64,000 nt of DNA from Loxodes magnus (taxonomy: Eukaryota > Ciliophora > Karyorelictea > Loxodida > Loxodidae): contig CAMPDV010002056.1 of the NCBI GenBank assembly GCA_946699065.1, positions 20,027 to 84,026 on the forward strand. Reading direction: 5' to 3'. A model generated the notes under the pieces. The model had not been told where the DNA came from. It searched no databases and saw only the letters and a program-made list of their open reading frames with translations. Positions 35,699 through 49,228 of this stretch are shown here, piece after piece. Position 1 is the stretch's first letter. Each line of letters starts with the position of its first letter. The translations under genes were made by a program, and so were the position numbers.

Positions 35699-37042
35699 GT
35701 GAGACTATGGGACGTCAAGACAGGTACCTGTAAGACCATGAGTGGTCACACTAGTTATGTATATGCTGTGGCTATATCCAGTGATTCAGAGTTCATCGTA
35801 TCGGGAAGTAGAGATAAGACGGTGAGACTATGGGACGTCAAGACAGGTACCTGTAAGACCATGAGTGGTCACACAGATTCTGTATTATCTGTAGCTATAT
35901 CCAGTGATTCAGAGTTCATCGTATCGGGAAGTTGAGATAAGACGGTGAGACTATGGGACGTCAAGACAGGTACCTGTAAGACCATGAGTGGTCACACAGA
36001 TTCTTTATCATCTGTAGCTATATCCAGTGATTCAGAGTTCATCGTATCGGGAAGTAGAGATAAGACGGTGAGACTATGGGACGTCAAGACAGGTACCTGT
36101 AAGACCATGAGTGGTCACACAGATTCTGTATTATCTGTAGCTATATCCAGTGATTCAGAGTTCATCGTATCGGGAAGTAGAGATAAGACGGTGAGACTAT
36201 GGGACGTCAAGACAGGTACCTGTAAGACCATGAGTGGTCACACAGATTCTTTATCATCTGTAGCTATATCCAGTGATTCAGAGTTCATCGTATCGGGAAG
36301 TAGAGATAAGACGGTGAGACTATGGGACGTCAAGACAGGTACCTGTAAGACCATGAGTGGTCACACAGATTCTGTATTATCTGTAGCTATATCCAGTGAT
36401 TCAGAGTTCATCGTATCGGGAAGTTGAGATAAGACGGTGAGACTATGGGACGTCAAGACAGGTACCTGTAAGACCATGAGTGGTCACACAGATTCTTTAT
36501 CATCTGTAGCTATATCCAGTGATTCAGAGTTCATCGTATCGGGAAGTAGAGATAAGACGGTGAGACTATGGGACGTCAAGACAGGTACCTGTAAGACCAT
36601 GAGTGGTCACACAGATTCTGTATTATCTGTAGCTATATCCAGTGATTCAGAGTTCATCGTATCGGGAAGTAGAGATAAGACGGTGAGACTATGGGACGTC
36701 AAGACAGGTACCTGTAAGACCATGAGTGGTCACACTAGTTCTTTATCATCTGTAGCTATATCCAGTGATTCAGAGTTCATCGTATCGGGAAGTGATGATG
36801 AGACGGTGAGACTATGGGACGTCAAGACAGGTACCTGTAAGACCATGAGTGGTCACACTAGTTATGTATATGCTGTGGCTATATCCAGTGATTCAGAGTT
36901 CATCGTATCGGGAAGTAGAGATAAGACGGTGAGACTATGGGACGTCAAGACAGGTACCTGTAAGACCATGAGTGGTCACACAGATTCTGTATTATCTGTA
37001 GCTATATCCAGTGATTCAGAGTTCATCGTATCGGGAAGTTGA
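35699..37042 (+). pseudogene. WD40 segments of 2, 4 and 5 units
   Basis: 35699-35935, 35945-36427 and 36437-37042 are separated by TGA. DSLSSV/RDK and DSVLSV/RDK units alternate, so this part is itself a two-unit repeat. The same three pieces lie 5,535 bp downstream. Confidence 0.5.
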
Positions 37043-37051
37043 GATAAGACG

Positions 37052-38641
37052 GTGAGACTATGGGACGTCAAGACAGGTACCTGTAAGACCATGAGTGGTC
37101 ACACAGATTCTGTATTATCTGTAGCTATATCCAGTGATTCAGAGTTCATCGTATCGGGAAGTAGAGATAAGACGGTGAGACTATGGGACGTCAAGACAGG
37201 TACCTGTAAGACCATGAGTGGTCACACTAGTTCTTTATCATCTGTGGCTATATCCAGTGATTCAGAGTTCATCGTATCGGGAAGTGATGATAATACGGTG
37301 AGACTATGGGACGTCAAGACAGGTACCTGTAAGACCATGAGTGGTCACACAGATTCTTTATATGCTGTGGCTATATCCAGTGATTCAGAGTTCATCGTAT
37401 CGGGAAGTAGAGATAAGACGGTGAGACTATGGGACGTCAAGACAGGTACCTGTAAGACCATGAGTGGTCACACTAGTTATGTATATGCTGTGGCTATATC
37501 CAGTGATTCAGAGTTCATCGTATCGGGAAGTGATGATAATACGGTGAGACTATGGGACGTCAAGACAGGTACCTGTAAGACCATGAGTGGTCACACAGAT
37601 TCTGTATATGCTGTGGCTATATCCAGTGATTCAGAGTTCATCGTATCGGGAAGTAGAGATAAGACGGTGAGACTATGGGACGTCAAGACAGGTACCTGTA
37701 AGACCATGAGTGGTCACACTAGTTATGTATATGCTGTGGCTATATCCAGTGATTCAGAGTTCATCGTATCGGGAAGTGATGATAATACGGTGAGACTATG
37801 GGACGTCAAGACAGGTACCTGTAAGACCATGAGTGGTCACACAGATTCTGTATATGCTGTGGCTATATCCAGTGATTCAGAGTTCATCGTATCGGGAAGT
37901 AGAGATAAGACGGTGAGACTATGGGACGTCAAGACAGGTACCTGTAAGACCATGAGTGGTCACACTAGTTATGTATATGCTGTGGCTATATCCAGTGATT
38001 CAGAGTTCATCGTATCGGGAAGTGATGATAATACGGTGAGACTATGGGACGTCAAGACAGGTACCTGTAAGACCATGAGTGGTCACACTAGTTCTTTATC
38101 ATCTGTAGCTATATCCAGTGATTCAGAGTTCATCGTATCGGGAAGTGATGATAATACGGTGAGACTATGGGACGTCAAGACAGGTACCTGTAAGACCATG
38201 AGTGGTCACACAGATTCTGTATATGCTGTGGCTATATCCAGTGATTCAGAGTTCATCGTATCGGGAAGTAGAGATAAGACGGTGAGACTATGGGACGTCA
38301 AGACAGGTACCTGTAAGACCATGAGTGGTCACACTAGTTATGTATATGCTGTGGCTATATCCAGTGATTCAGAGTTCATCGTATCGGGAAGTGATGATAA
38401 TACGGTGAGACTATGGGACGTCAAGACAGGTACCTGTAAGACCATGAGTGGTCACACTAGTTATGTATATGCTGTGGCTATATCCAGTGATTCAGAGTTC
38501 ATCGTATCGGGAAGTAGAGATAAGACGGTGAGACTATGGGACGTCAAGACAGGTACCTGTAAGACCATGAGTGGTCACACAGATTCTTTATATGCTGTGG
38601 CTATATCCAGTGATTCAGAGTTCATCGTATCGGGAAGTTGA
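37052..38641 (+). pseudogene. in-frame WD40 segment, 13 units
   Basis: At 529 codons it lies between TGA codons. SYVYAV/DDN and DSVYAV/RDK units alternate through most of it. SSLSSV occurs both with GTG (near 37240) and with GTA (near 38100), showing that the linked synonymous marker can recombine away. Confidence 0.5.
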
Positions 38642-38650
38642 GATAAGACG

Positions 38651-39625
38651 GTGAGACTATGGGACGTCAAGACAGGTACCTGTAAGACCATGAGTGGTCA
38701 CACAGATTCTTTATCATCTGTAGCTATATCCAGTGATTCAGAGTTCATCGTATCGGGAAGTAGAGATAAGACGGTGAGACTATGGGACGTCAAGACAGGT
38801 ACCTGTAAGACCATGAGTGGTCACACTAGTTCTTTATCATCTGTAGCTATATCCAGTGATTCAGAGTTCATCGTATCGGGAAGTTGAGATAAGACGGTGA
38901 GACTATGGGACGTCAAGACAGGTACCTGTAAGACCATGAGTGGTCACACTAGTTCTTTATCATCTGTAGCTATATCCAGTGATTCAGAGTTCATCGTATC
39001 GGGATGTGATGATGAGACGGTGAGACTATGGGACGTCAAGACAGGTACCTGTAAGACCATGAGTGGTCACACAGATTCTTTATATGCTGTGGCTATATCC
39101 AGTGATTCAGAGTTCATCGTATCGGGAAGTAGAGATAAGACGGTGAGACTATGGGACGTCAAGACAGGTACCTGTAAGACCATGAGTGGTCACACAGATT
39201 CTGTATATGCTGTGGCTATATCCAGTGATTCAGAGTTCATCGTATCGGGAAGTAGAGATAAGACGGTGAGACTATGGGACGTCAAGACAGGTACCTGTAA
39301 GACCATGAGTGGTCACACAGATTCTGTATATGCTGTGGCTATATCCAGTGATTCAGAGTTCATCGTATCGGGAAGTTGAGATAAGACGGTGAGACTATGG
39401 GACGTCAAGACAGGTACCTGTAAGACCATGAGTGGTCACACTAGTTATGTATATGCTGTGGCTATATCCAGTGATTCAGAGTTCATCGTATCGGGAAGTA
39501 GAGATAAGACGGTGAGACTATGGGACGTCAAGACAGGTACCTGTAAGACCATGAGTGGTCACACAGATTCTGTATATGCTGTGGCTATATCCAGTGATTC
39601 AGAGTTCATCGTATCGGGAAGTTGA
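38651..39625 (+). pseudogene. WD40 segments of 2, 4 and 2 units
   Basis: 38651-38887, 38897-39379 and 39389-39625 are separated by TGA. A private Ser-to-Cys change (AGT to TGT) occurs in the S-G-S motif at 39005-39007. Confidence 0.5.
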
Positions 39626-39634
39626 GATAAGACG

Positions 39635-41224
39635 GTGAGACTATGGGACGTCAAGACAGGTACCTGTAAGACCATGAGTGGTCACACTAGTTATGTATAT
39701 GCTGTGGCTATATCCAGTGATTCAGAGTTCATCGTATCGGGAAGTAGAGATAAGACGGTGAGACTATGGGACGTCAAGACAGGTACCTGTAAGACCATGA
39801 GTGGTCACACTAGTTCTTTATCATCTGTGGCTATATCCAGTGATTCAGAGTTCATCGTATCGGGAAGTGATGATAATACGGTGAGACTATGGGACGTCAA
39901 GACAGGTACCTGTAAGACCATGAGTGGTCACACAGATTCTTTATATGCTGTGGCTATATCCAGTGATTCAGAGTTCATCGTATCGGGAAGTTTAGATAAG
40001 ACGGTGAGACTATGGGACGTCAAGACAGGTACCTGTAAGACCATGAGTGGTCACACTAGTTATGTATATGCTGTGGCTATATCCAGTGATTCAGAGTTCA
40101 TCGTATCGGGAAGTTATGATTCTACGGTGAGACTATGGGACGTCAAGACAGGTACCTGTAAGACCATGAGTGGTCACACTAGTTATGTATATGCTGTGGC
40201 TATATCCAGTGATTCAGAGTTCATCGTATCGGGGAGTTATGATTCTACGGTGAGACTATGGGACGTCAAGACAGGTACCTGTAAGACCATGAGTGGTCAC
40301 ACTAGTTATGTATATGCTGTGGCTATATCCAGTGATTCAGAGTTCATCGTATCGGGAAGTGATGATAATACGGTGAGACTATGGGACGTCAAGACAGGTA
40401 CCTGTAAGACCATGAGTGGTCACACTAGTTATGTATATGCTGTGGCTATATCCAGTGATTCAGAGTTCATCGTATCGGGAAGTGATGATAATACGGTGAG
40501 ACTATGGGACGTCAAGACAGGTACCTGTAAGACCATGAGTAGTCACACAGATTCTGTATTATCTGTAGCTATATCCAGTGATTCAGAGTTCATCGTATCG
40601 GGAAGTAGAGATAAGACGGTGAGACTATGGGACGTCAAGACAGGTACCTGTAAGACCATGAGTGGTCACACTAGTTATGTATATGCTGTGGCTATATCCA
40701 GTGATTCAGAGTTCATCGTATCGGGAAGTGATGATAATACGGTGAGACTATGGGACGTCAAGACAGGTACCTGTAAGACCATGAGTGGTCACACAGATTC
40801 TTTATATGCTGTGGCTATATCCAGTGATTCAGAGTTCATCGTATCGGGAAGTAGAGATAAGACGGTGAGACTATGGGACGTCAAGACAGGTACCTGTAAG
40901 ACCATGAGTGGTCACACTAGTTATGTATATGCTGTGGCTATATCCAGTGATTCAGAGTTCATCGTATCGGGAAGTGATGATAATACGGTGAGACTATGGG
41001 ACGTCAAGACAGGTACCTGTAAGACCATGAGTGGTCACACAGATTCTGTATATGCTGTGGCTATATCCAGTGATTCAGAGTTCATCGTATCGGGAAGTAG
41101 AGATAAGACGGTGAGACTATGGGACGTCAAGACAGGTACCTGTAAGACCATGAGTGGTCACACAGATTCTGTATATGCTGTGGCTATATCCAGTGATTCA
41201 GAGTTCATCGTATCGGGAAGTTGA
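39635..41224 (+). pseudogene. in-frame WD40 segment, 13 units
   Basis: At 529 codons it is a partner of 34100-35689. It keeps GTG where the partner has two ATG changes, and it carries a left-type module island at about 39992-40250. Confidence 0.5.
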
Positions 41225-41233
41225 GATAAGACG

Positions 41234-42577
41234 GTGAGACTATGGGACGTCAAGACAGGTACCTGTAAGACCATGAGTGGTCACACTAGTTATGTATATG
41301 CTGTGGCTATATCCAGTGATTCAGAGTTCATCGTATCGGGAAGTAGAGATAAGACGGTGAGACTATGGGACGTCAAGACAGGTACCTGTAAGACCATGAG
41401 TGGTCACACAGATTCTGTATTATCTGTAGCTATATCCAGTGATTCAGAGTTCATCGTATCGGGAAGTTGAGATAAGACGGTGAGACTATGGGACGTCAAG
41501 ACAGGTACCTGTAAGACCATGAGTGGTCACACAGATTCTTTATCATCTGTAGCTATATCCAGTGATTCAGAGTTCATCGTATCGGGAAGTAGAGATAAGA
41601 CGGTGAGACTATGGGACGTCAAGACAGGTACCTGTAAGACCATGAGTGGTCACACAGATTCTGTATTATCTGTAGCTATATCCAGTGATTCAGAGTTCAT
41701 CGTATCGGGAAGTAGAGATAAGACGGTGAGACTATGGGACGTCAAGACAGGTACCTGTAAGACCATGAGTGGTCACACAGATTCTTTATCATCTGTAGCT
41801 ATATCCAGTGATTCAGAGTTCATCGTATCGGGAAGTAGAGATAAGACGGTGAGACTATGGGACGTCAAGACAGGTACCTGTAAGACCATGAGTGGTCACA
41901 CAGATTCTGTATTATCTGTAGCTATATCCAGTGATTCAGAGTTCATCGTATCGGGAAGTTGAGATAAGACGGTGAGACTATGGGACGTCAAGACAGGTAC
42001 CTGTAAGACCATGAGTGGTCACACAGATTCTTTATCATCTGTAGCTATATCCAGTGATTCAGAGTTCATCGTATCGGGAAGTAGAGATAAGACGGTGAGA
42101 CTATGGGACGTCAAGACAGGTACCTGTAAGACCATGAGTGGTCACACAGATTCTGTATTATCTGTAGCTATATCCAGTGATTCAGAGTTCATCGTATCGG
42201 GAAGTAGAGATAAGACGGTGAGACTATGGGACGTCAAGACAGGTACCTGTAAGACCATGAGTGGTCACACTAGTTCTTTATCATCTGTAGCTATATCCAG
42301 TGATTCAGAGTTCATCGTATCGGGAAGTGATGATGAGACGGTGAGACTATGGGACGTCAAGACAGGTACCTGTAAGACCATGAGTGGTCACACTAGTTAT
42401 GTATATGCTGTGGCTATATCCAGTGATTCAGAGTTCATCGTATCGGGAAGTAGAGATAAGACGGTGAGACTATGGGACGTCAAGACAGGTACCTGTAAGA
42501 CCATGAGTGGTCACACAGATTCTGTATTATCTGTAGCTATATCCAGTGATTCAGAGTTCATCGTATCGGGAAGTTGA
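41234..42577 (+). pseudogene. WD40 segments of 2, 4 and 5 units
   Basis: 41234-41470, 41480-41962 and 41972-42577 repeat 35699-37042 module for module, offset 5,535 bp, and all end in TGA. Confidence 0.5.
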
Positions 42578-42586
42578 GATAAGACG

Positions 42587-43438
42587 GTGAGACTATGGGA
42601 CGTCAAGACAGGTACCTGTAAGACCATGAGTGGTCACACAGATTCTGTATTATCTGTAGCTATATCCAGTGATTCAGAGTTCATCGTATCGGGAAGTGAT
42701 GATAAGACGGTGAGACTATGGGACGTCAAGACAGGTACCTGTAAGACCATGAGTGGTCACACTAGTTCTTTATCATCTGTGGCTATATCCAGTGATTCAG
42801 AGTTCATCGTATCGGGAAGTGATGATGAGACGGTGAGACTATGGGACGTCAAGACAGGTACCTGTAAGACCATGAGTGGTCACACAGATTCTGTATATGC
42901 TGTGGCTATATCCAGTGATTCAGAGTTCATCGTATCGGGAAGTGATGATAAGACGGTGAGACTATGGGACGTCAAGACAGGTACCTGTAAGACCATGAGT
43001 GGTCACACAGATTCTGTATATGCTGTGGCTATATCCAGTGATTCAGAGTTCATCGTATCGGGAAGTGATGATAAGACGGTGAGACTATGGGACGTCAAGA
43101 CAGGTACCTGTAAGACCATGAGTGGTCACACAGATTCTGTATATGCTGTGGCTATATCCAGTGATTCAGAGTTCATCGTATCGGGAAGTAGAGATAATAC
43201 GGTGAGACTATGGGACGTCAAGACAGGTACCTGTAAGACCATGAGTGGTCACACTAGTTATGTATATGCTGTGGCTATATCCAGTGATTCAGAGTTCATC
43301 GTATCGGGAAGTGATGATAATACGGTGAGACTATGGGACGTCAAGACAGGTACCTGTAAGACCATGAGTGGTCACACAGATTCTTTATATGCTGTGGCTA
43401 TATCCAGTGATTCAGAGTTCATCGTATCGGGAAGTTGA
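42587..43438 (+). pseudogene. in-frame WD40 segment, 7 units
   Basis: Seven units lie between TGA codons. Patch 2 is DDK, DDE, DDK, DDK, RDN, DDN. It marks where the 5,535-bp duplication loses identity: the first unit has DDK where 37052 has RDK, and the segments diverge from there. Confidence 0.5.
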
Positions 43439-43447
43439 GATAAGACG

Positions 43448-44545
43448 GTGAGACTATGGGACGTCAAGACAGGTACCTGTAAGACCATGAGTGGTCACAC
43501 AGATTCTGTATATGCTGTGGCTATATCCAGTGATTCAGAGTTCATCGTATCGGGAAGTAGAGATAATACGGTGAGACTATGGGACGTCAAGACAGGTACC
43601 TGTAAGACCATGAGTGGTCACACTAGTTATGTATATGCTGTGGCTATATCCAGTGATTCAGAGTTCATCGTATCGGGAAGTTGAGATAAGACGGTGAGAC
43701 TATGGGACGTCAAGACAGGTACCTGTAAGACCATGAGTGGTCACACAGATTCAATATATGCTGTGGCTATATCCAGTGATTCAGAGTTCATCGTATCGGG
43801 AAGTTGAGATAAGACGGTGAGACTATGGGACGTCAAGACAGGTACCTGTAAGACCATGAGTGGTCACACAGATTCTGTATTATCTGTAGCTATATCCAGT
43901 GATTCAGAGTTCATCGTATCGGGAAGTAGAGATAAGACGGTGAGACTATGGGACGTCAAGACAGGTACCTGTAAGACCATGAGTGGTCACACAGATTCTG
44001 TATATGCTGTGGCTATATCCAGTGATTCAGAGTTCATCGTATCGGGAAGTGATGATGAGACGGTGAGACTATGGGACGTCAAGACAGGTACCTGTAAGAC
44101 CATGAGTGGTCACACAGATTCTGTATATGCTGTGGCTATATCCAGTGATTCAGAGTTCATCGTATCGGGAAGTGATGATAAGACGGTGAGACTATGGGAC
44201 GTCAAGACAGGTACCTGTAAGACCATGAGTGGTCACACAGATTCTGTATATGCTGTGGCTATATCCAGTGATTCAGAGTTCATCGTATCGGGAAGTTGAG
44301 ATAAGACGGTGAGACTATGGGACGTCAAGACAGGTACCTGTAAGACCATGAGTGGTCACACAGATTCTTTATCATCTGTAGCTATATCCAGTGATTCAGA
44401 GTTCATCGTATCGGGAAGTAGAGATAAGACGGTGAGACTATGGGACGTCAAGACAGGTACCTGTAAGACCATGAGTGGTCACACAGATTCAATATATGCT
44501 GTGGCTATATCCAGTGATTCAGAGTTCATCGTATCGGGAAGTTGA
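43448..44545 (+). pseudogene. WD40 segments of 2, 1, 4 and 2 units
   Basis: Open pieces are 43448-43684, 43817-44299 and 44309-44545, with one isolated DSIYAV unit at about 43694-43816. All end in TGA. Confidence 0.5.
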
Positions 44546-44554
44546 GATAAGACG

Positions 44555-45283
44555 GTGAGACTATGGGACGTCAAGACAGGTACCTGTAAGACCATGAGTG
44601 GTCACACAGATTCTGTATTATCTGTAGCTATATCCAGTGATTCAGAGTTCATCGTATCGGGAAGTAGAGATAAGACGGTGAGACTATGGGACGTCAAGAC
44701 AGGTACCTGTAAGACCATGAGTGGTCACACAGATTCTGTATATGCTGTGGCTATATCCAGTGATTCAGAGTTCATCGTATCGGGAAGTGATGATGAGACG
44801 GTGAGACTATGGGACGTCAAGACAGGTACCTGTAAGACCATGAGTGGTCACACAGATTCTGTATATGCTGTGGCTATATCCAGTGATTCAGAGTTCATCG
44901 TATCGGGAAGTGATGATAATACGGTGAGACTATGGGACGTCAAGACAGGTACCTGTAAGACCATGAGTGGTCACACAGATTCTGTATATGCTGTGGCTAT
45001 ATCCAGTGATTCAGAGTTCATCGTATCGGGAAGTGATGATAAGACGGTGAGACTATGGGACGTCAAGACAGGTACCTGTAAGACCATGAGTGGTCACACA
45101 GATTCTGTATATGCTGTGGCTATATCCAGTGATTCAGAGTTCATCGTATCGGGAAGTAGAGATAAGACGGTGAGACTATGGGACGTCAAGACAGGTACCT
45201 GTAAGACCATGAGTGGTCACACTAGTTATGTATATGCTGTGGCTATATCCAGTGATTCAGAGTTCATCGTATCGGGAAGTTGA
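44555..45283 (+). pseudogene. in-frame WD40 segment, 6 units
   Basis: Six units (DSVLSV/RDK, DSVYAV/DDE, DSVYAV/DDN, DSVYAV/DDK, DSVYAV/RDK, SYVYAV/TGA). It is the last segment before in-frame TAG reappears. Confidence 0.5.
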
Positions 45284-45292
45284 GATAAGACG

Positions 45293-46399
45293 GTGAGACT
45301 ATGGGACGTCAAGACAGGTACCTGTAAGACCATGAGTGGTCACACAGATTCTGTATTATCTGTAGCTATATCCAGTGATTCAGAGTTCATCGTATCGGGA
45401 AGTAGAGATAAGACGGTGAGACTATGGGACGTCAAGACAGGTACCTGTAAGACCATGAGTGGTCACACTAGTTCTTTATCATCTGTGGCTATATCCAGTG
45501 ATTCAGAGTTCATCGTATCGGGAAGTGCAGATTAGACGGTGAGACTATGGGACGTCAAGACAGGTACCTGTAAGACCATGAGTGGTCACACTAGTTATGT
45601 ATATGCTGTGGCTATATCCAGTGATTCAGAGTTCATCGTATCGGGAAGTTGAGATAATACGGTGAGACTATGGGACGTCAAGACAGGTACCTGTAAGACC
45701 ATGAGTGGTCACACTAGTTCTTTATCATCTGTGGCTATATCCAGTGATTCAGAGTTCATCGTATCGGGAAGTGCAGATTAGACGGTGAGACTATGGGACG
45801 TCAAGACAGGTACCTGTAAGACCATGAGTGGTCACACAGATTCAATATATGCTGTGGCTATATCCAGTGATTCAGAGTTCATCGTATCGGGAAGTAGAGA
45901 TAAGACGGTGAGACTATGGGACGTCAAGACAGGTACCTGTAAGACCATGAGTGGTCACACAGATTCTGTATTATCTGTAGCTATATCCAGTGATTCAGAG
46001 TTCATCGTATCGGGAAGTGATGATGAGACGGTGAGACTATGGGACGTCAAGACAGGTACCTGTAAGACCATGAGTGGTCACACAGATTCTGTATATGCTG
46101 TGGCTATATCCAGTGATTCAGAGTTCATCGTATCGGGAAGTGATGATAAGACGGTGAGACTATGGGACGTCAAGACAGGTACCTGTAAGACCATGAGTGG
46201 TCACACAGATTCTTTATATGCTGTGGCTATATCCAGTGATTCAGAGTTCATCGTATCGGGAAGTTGAGATAAGACGGTGAGACTATGGGACGTCAAGACA
46301 GGTACCTGTAAGACCATGAGTGGTCACACTAGTTATGTATATGCTGTGGCTATATCCAGTGATTCAGAGTTCATCGTATCGGGAAGTTGAGATAAGACG
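45293..46399 (+). pseudogene. WD40 segments of 2, 1, 1, 4 and 1 units
   Basis: GCA-GAT-TAG returns at 45533-45535 and about 45776, after 28.5 kb without it, both times in SSLSSV units. Open pieces are 45293-45535 and 45785-46267. The block is repeated 5,781 bp downstream at 51074. Confidence 0.5.
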
Positions 46400-47128
46400 G
46401 TGAGACTATGGGACGTCAAGACAGGTACCTGTAAGACCATGAGTGGTCACACAGATTCTGTATATGCTGTGGCTATATCCAGTGATTCAGAGTTCATCGT
46501 ATCGGGAAGTGATGATAAGACGGTGAGACTATGGGACGTCAAGACAGGTACCTGTAAGACCATGAGTGGTCACACAGATTCTGTATATGCTGTGGCTATA
46601 TCCAGTGATTCAGAGTTCATCGTATCGGGAAGTAGAGATAAGACGGTGAGACTATGGGACGTCAAGACAGGTACCTGTAAGACCATGAGTGGTCACACTA
46701 GTTATGTATATGCTGTGGCTATATCCAGTGATTCAGAGTTCATCGTATCGGGAAGTTATGAATCTACGGTGAGACTATGGGACGTCAAGACAGGTACCTG
46801 TAAGACCATGAGTGGTCACACTAGTTATGTATATGCTGTGGCTATATCCAGTGATTCAGAGTTCATCGTATCGGGAAGTAGAGATAAGACGGTGAGACTA
46901 TGGGACGTCAAGACAGGTACCTGTAAGACCATGAGTGGTCACACAGATTCTGTATATGCTGTGGCTATATCCAGTGATTCAGAGTTCATCGTATCGGGAA
47001 GTAGAGATAAGACGGTGAGACTATGGGACGTCAAGACAGGTACCTGTAAGACCATGAGTGGTCACACAGATTCTGTATATGCTGTGGCTATATCCAGTGA
47101 TTCAGAGTTCATCGTATCGGGAAGTTGA
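46400..47128 (+). pseudogene. in-frame WD40 segment, 6 units
   Basis: The third unit has YES at patch 2 (TAT at 46757), where the conserved Asp is Glu. YES is otherwise confined to the first 3.4 kb of the window, so this is an imported left-type module in a right-type context. Confidence 0.5.
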
Positions 47129-47137
47129 GATAAGACG

Positions 47138-47998
47138 GTGAGACTATGGGACGTCAAGACAGGTACCTGTAAGACCATGAGTGGTCACACAGATTCTGTA
47201 TTATCTGTAGCTATATCCAGTGATTCAGAGTTCATCGTATCGGGAAGTGATGATAAGACGGTGAGACTATGGGACGTCAAGACAGGTACCTGTAAGACCA
47301 TGAGTGGTCACACAGATTCTGTATATGCTGTGGCTATATCCAGTGATTCAGAGTTCATCGTATCGGGAAGTAGAGATAAGACGGTGAGACTATGGGACGT
47401 CAAGACAGGTACCTGTAAGACCATGAGTGGTCACACAGATTCTGTATATGCTGTGGCTATATCCAGTGATTCAGAGTTCATCGTATCGGGAAGTTGAGAT
47501 AAGACGGTGAGACTATGGGACGTCAAGACAGGTACCTGTAAGACCATGAGTGGTCACACAGATTCTGTATTATCTGTAGCTATATCCAGTGATTCAGAGT
47601 TCATCGTATCGGGAAGTGATGATGAGACGGTGAGACTATGGGACGTCAAGACAGGTACCTGTAAGACCATGAGTGGTCACACAGATTCTGTATATGCTGT
47701 GGCTATATCCAGTGATTCAGAGTTCATCGTATCGGGAAGTGATGATAAGACGGTGAGACTATGGGACGTCAAGACAGGTACCTGTAAGACCATGAGTGGT
47801 CACACAGATTCTTTATATGCTGTGGCTATATCCAGTGATTCAGAGTTCATCGTATCGGGAAGTTGAGATAAGACGGTGAGACTATGGGACGTCAAGACAG
47901 GTACCTGTAAGACCATGAGTGGTCACACTAGTTATGTATATGCTGTGGCTATATCCAGTGATTCAGAGTTCATCGTATCGGGAAGTTGAGATAAGACG
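47138..47998 (+). pseudogene. WD40 segments of 3, 3 and 1 units
   Basis: 47138-47497 and 47507-47866, then a single SYVYAV unit, each ending in TGA. Confidence 0.5.
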
Positions 47999-49219
47999 GT
48001 GAGACTATGGGACGTCAAGACAGGTACCTGTAAGACCATGAGTGGTCACACAGATTCTGTATATGCTGTGGCTATATCCAGTGATTCAGAGTTCATCGTA
48101 TCGGGAAGTGATGATAAGACGGTGAGACTATGGGACGTCAAGACAGGTACCTGTAAGACCATGAGTGGTCACACAGATTCTGTATATGCTGTGGCTATAT
48201 CCAGTGATTCAGAGTTCATCGTATCGGGAAGTAGAGATAAGACGGTGAGACTATGGGACGTCAAGACAGGTACCTGTAAGACCATGAGTGGTCACACTAG
48301 TTATGTATATGCTGTGGCTATATCCAGTGATTCAGAGTTCATCGTATCGGGAAGTTATGAATCTACGGTGAGACTATGGGACGTCAAGACAGGTACCTGT
48401 AAGACCATGAGTGGTCACACTAGTTATGTATATGCTGTGGCTATATCCAGTGATTCAGAGTTCATCGTATCGGGAAGTAGAGATAAGACGGTGAGACTAT
48501 GGGACGTCAAGACAGGTACCTGTAAGACCATGAGTGGTCACACAGATTCTGTATTATCTGTAGCTATATCCAGTGATTCAGAGTTCATCGTATCGGGAAG
48601 TAGAGATAAGACGGTGAGACTATGGGACGTCAAGACAGGTACCTGTAAGACCATGAGTGGTCACACAGATTCTGTATTATCTGTAGCTATATCCAGTGAT
48701 TCAGAGTTCATCGTATCGGGAAGTAGAGATAAGACGGTGAGACTATGGGACGTCAAGACAGGTACCTGTAAGACCATGAGTGGTCACACTAGTTCTTTAT
48801 CATCTGTGGCTATATCCAGTGATTCAGAGTTCATCGTATCGGGAAGTGATGATAATACGGTGAGACTATGGGACGTCAAGACAGGTACCTGTAAGACCAT
48901 GAGTGGTCACACAGATTCTGTATATGCTGTGGCTATATCCAGTGATTCAGAGTTCATCGTATCGGGAAGTGATGATAAGACGGTGAGACTATGGGACGTC
49001 AAGACAGGTACCTGTAAGACCATGAGTGGTCACACAGATTCTGTATATGCTGTGGCTATATCCAGTGATTCAGAGTTCATCGTATCGGGAAGTAGAGATA
49101 AGACGGTGAGACTATGGGACGTCAAGACAGGTACCTGTAAGACCATGAGTGGTCACACTAGTTATGTATATGCTGTGGCTATATCCAGTGATTCAGAGTT
49201 CATCGTATCGGGAAGTTGA
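47999..49219 (+). pseudogene. in-frame WD40 segment, 10 units
   Basis: Ten units lie between TGA codons with one YES module near 48356. The order is DSVYAV twice, SYVYAV twice, DSVLSV twice, SSLSSV, DSVYAV twice, SYVYAV. Confidence 0.5.
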
Positions 49220-49228
49220 GATAAGACG

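Larger units (their letters stand above)
34100..37051 (+). repeat. 24-unit duplicated block, copy 1 (offset 5,535 bp)
   Basis: The block recurs at 39635-42586, exactly 45 units away, with the same stop positions and the private Gly-to-Ser codon in GH (35006 and 40541). The two copies differ at a short run of patch-2 modules near their left ends. Confidence 0.9.
39635..42586 (+). repeat. 24-unit duplicated block, copy 2 (offset 5,535 bp)
   Basis: Copy of 34100-37051 that shares the Gly-to-Ser GH change (40541-40543). At 39992-40490 the patch-2 and patch-1 modules differ from copy 1: LDK, YDS, YDS (the last with GGG Gly), DDN, DDN in place of RDK, DDN, RDK, DDN, RDK. The number of units is unchanged. 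Confidence 0.9.
45293..48736 (+). repeat. 47-unit-offset duplicated block, copy 1 (5,781 bp)
   Basis: Matching pieces start at 45293/51074, 45785/51566, 46400/52181, 47507/53288 and 47999/53780, all 5,781 bp apart. The right boundary is approximate. Differences include a SYVYAV/YES unit at 46646 whose counterpart at 52427 carries TGA instead. Confidence 0.85.
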
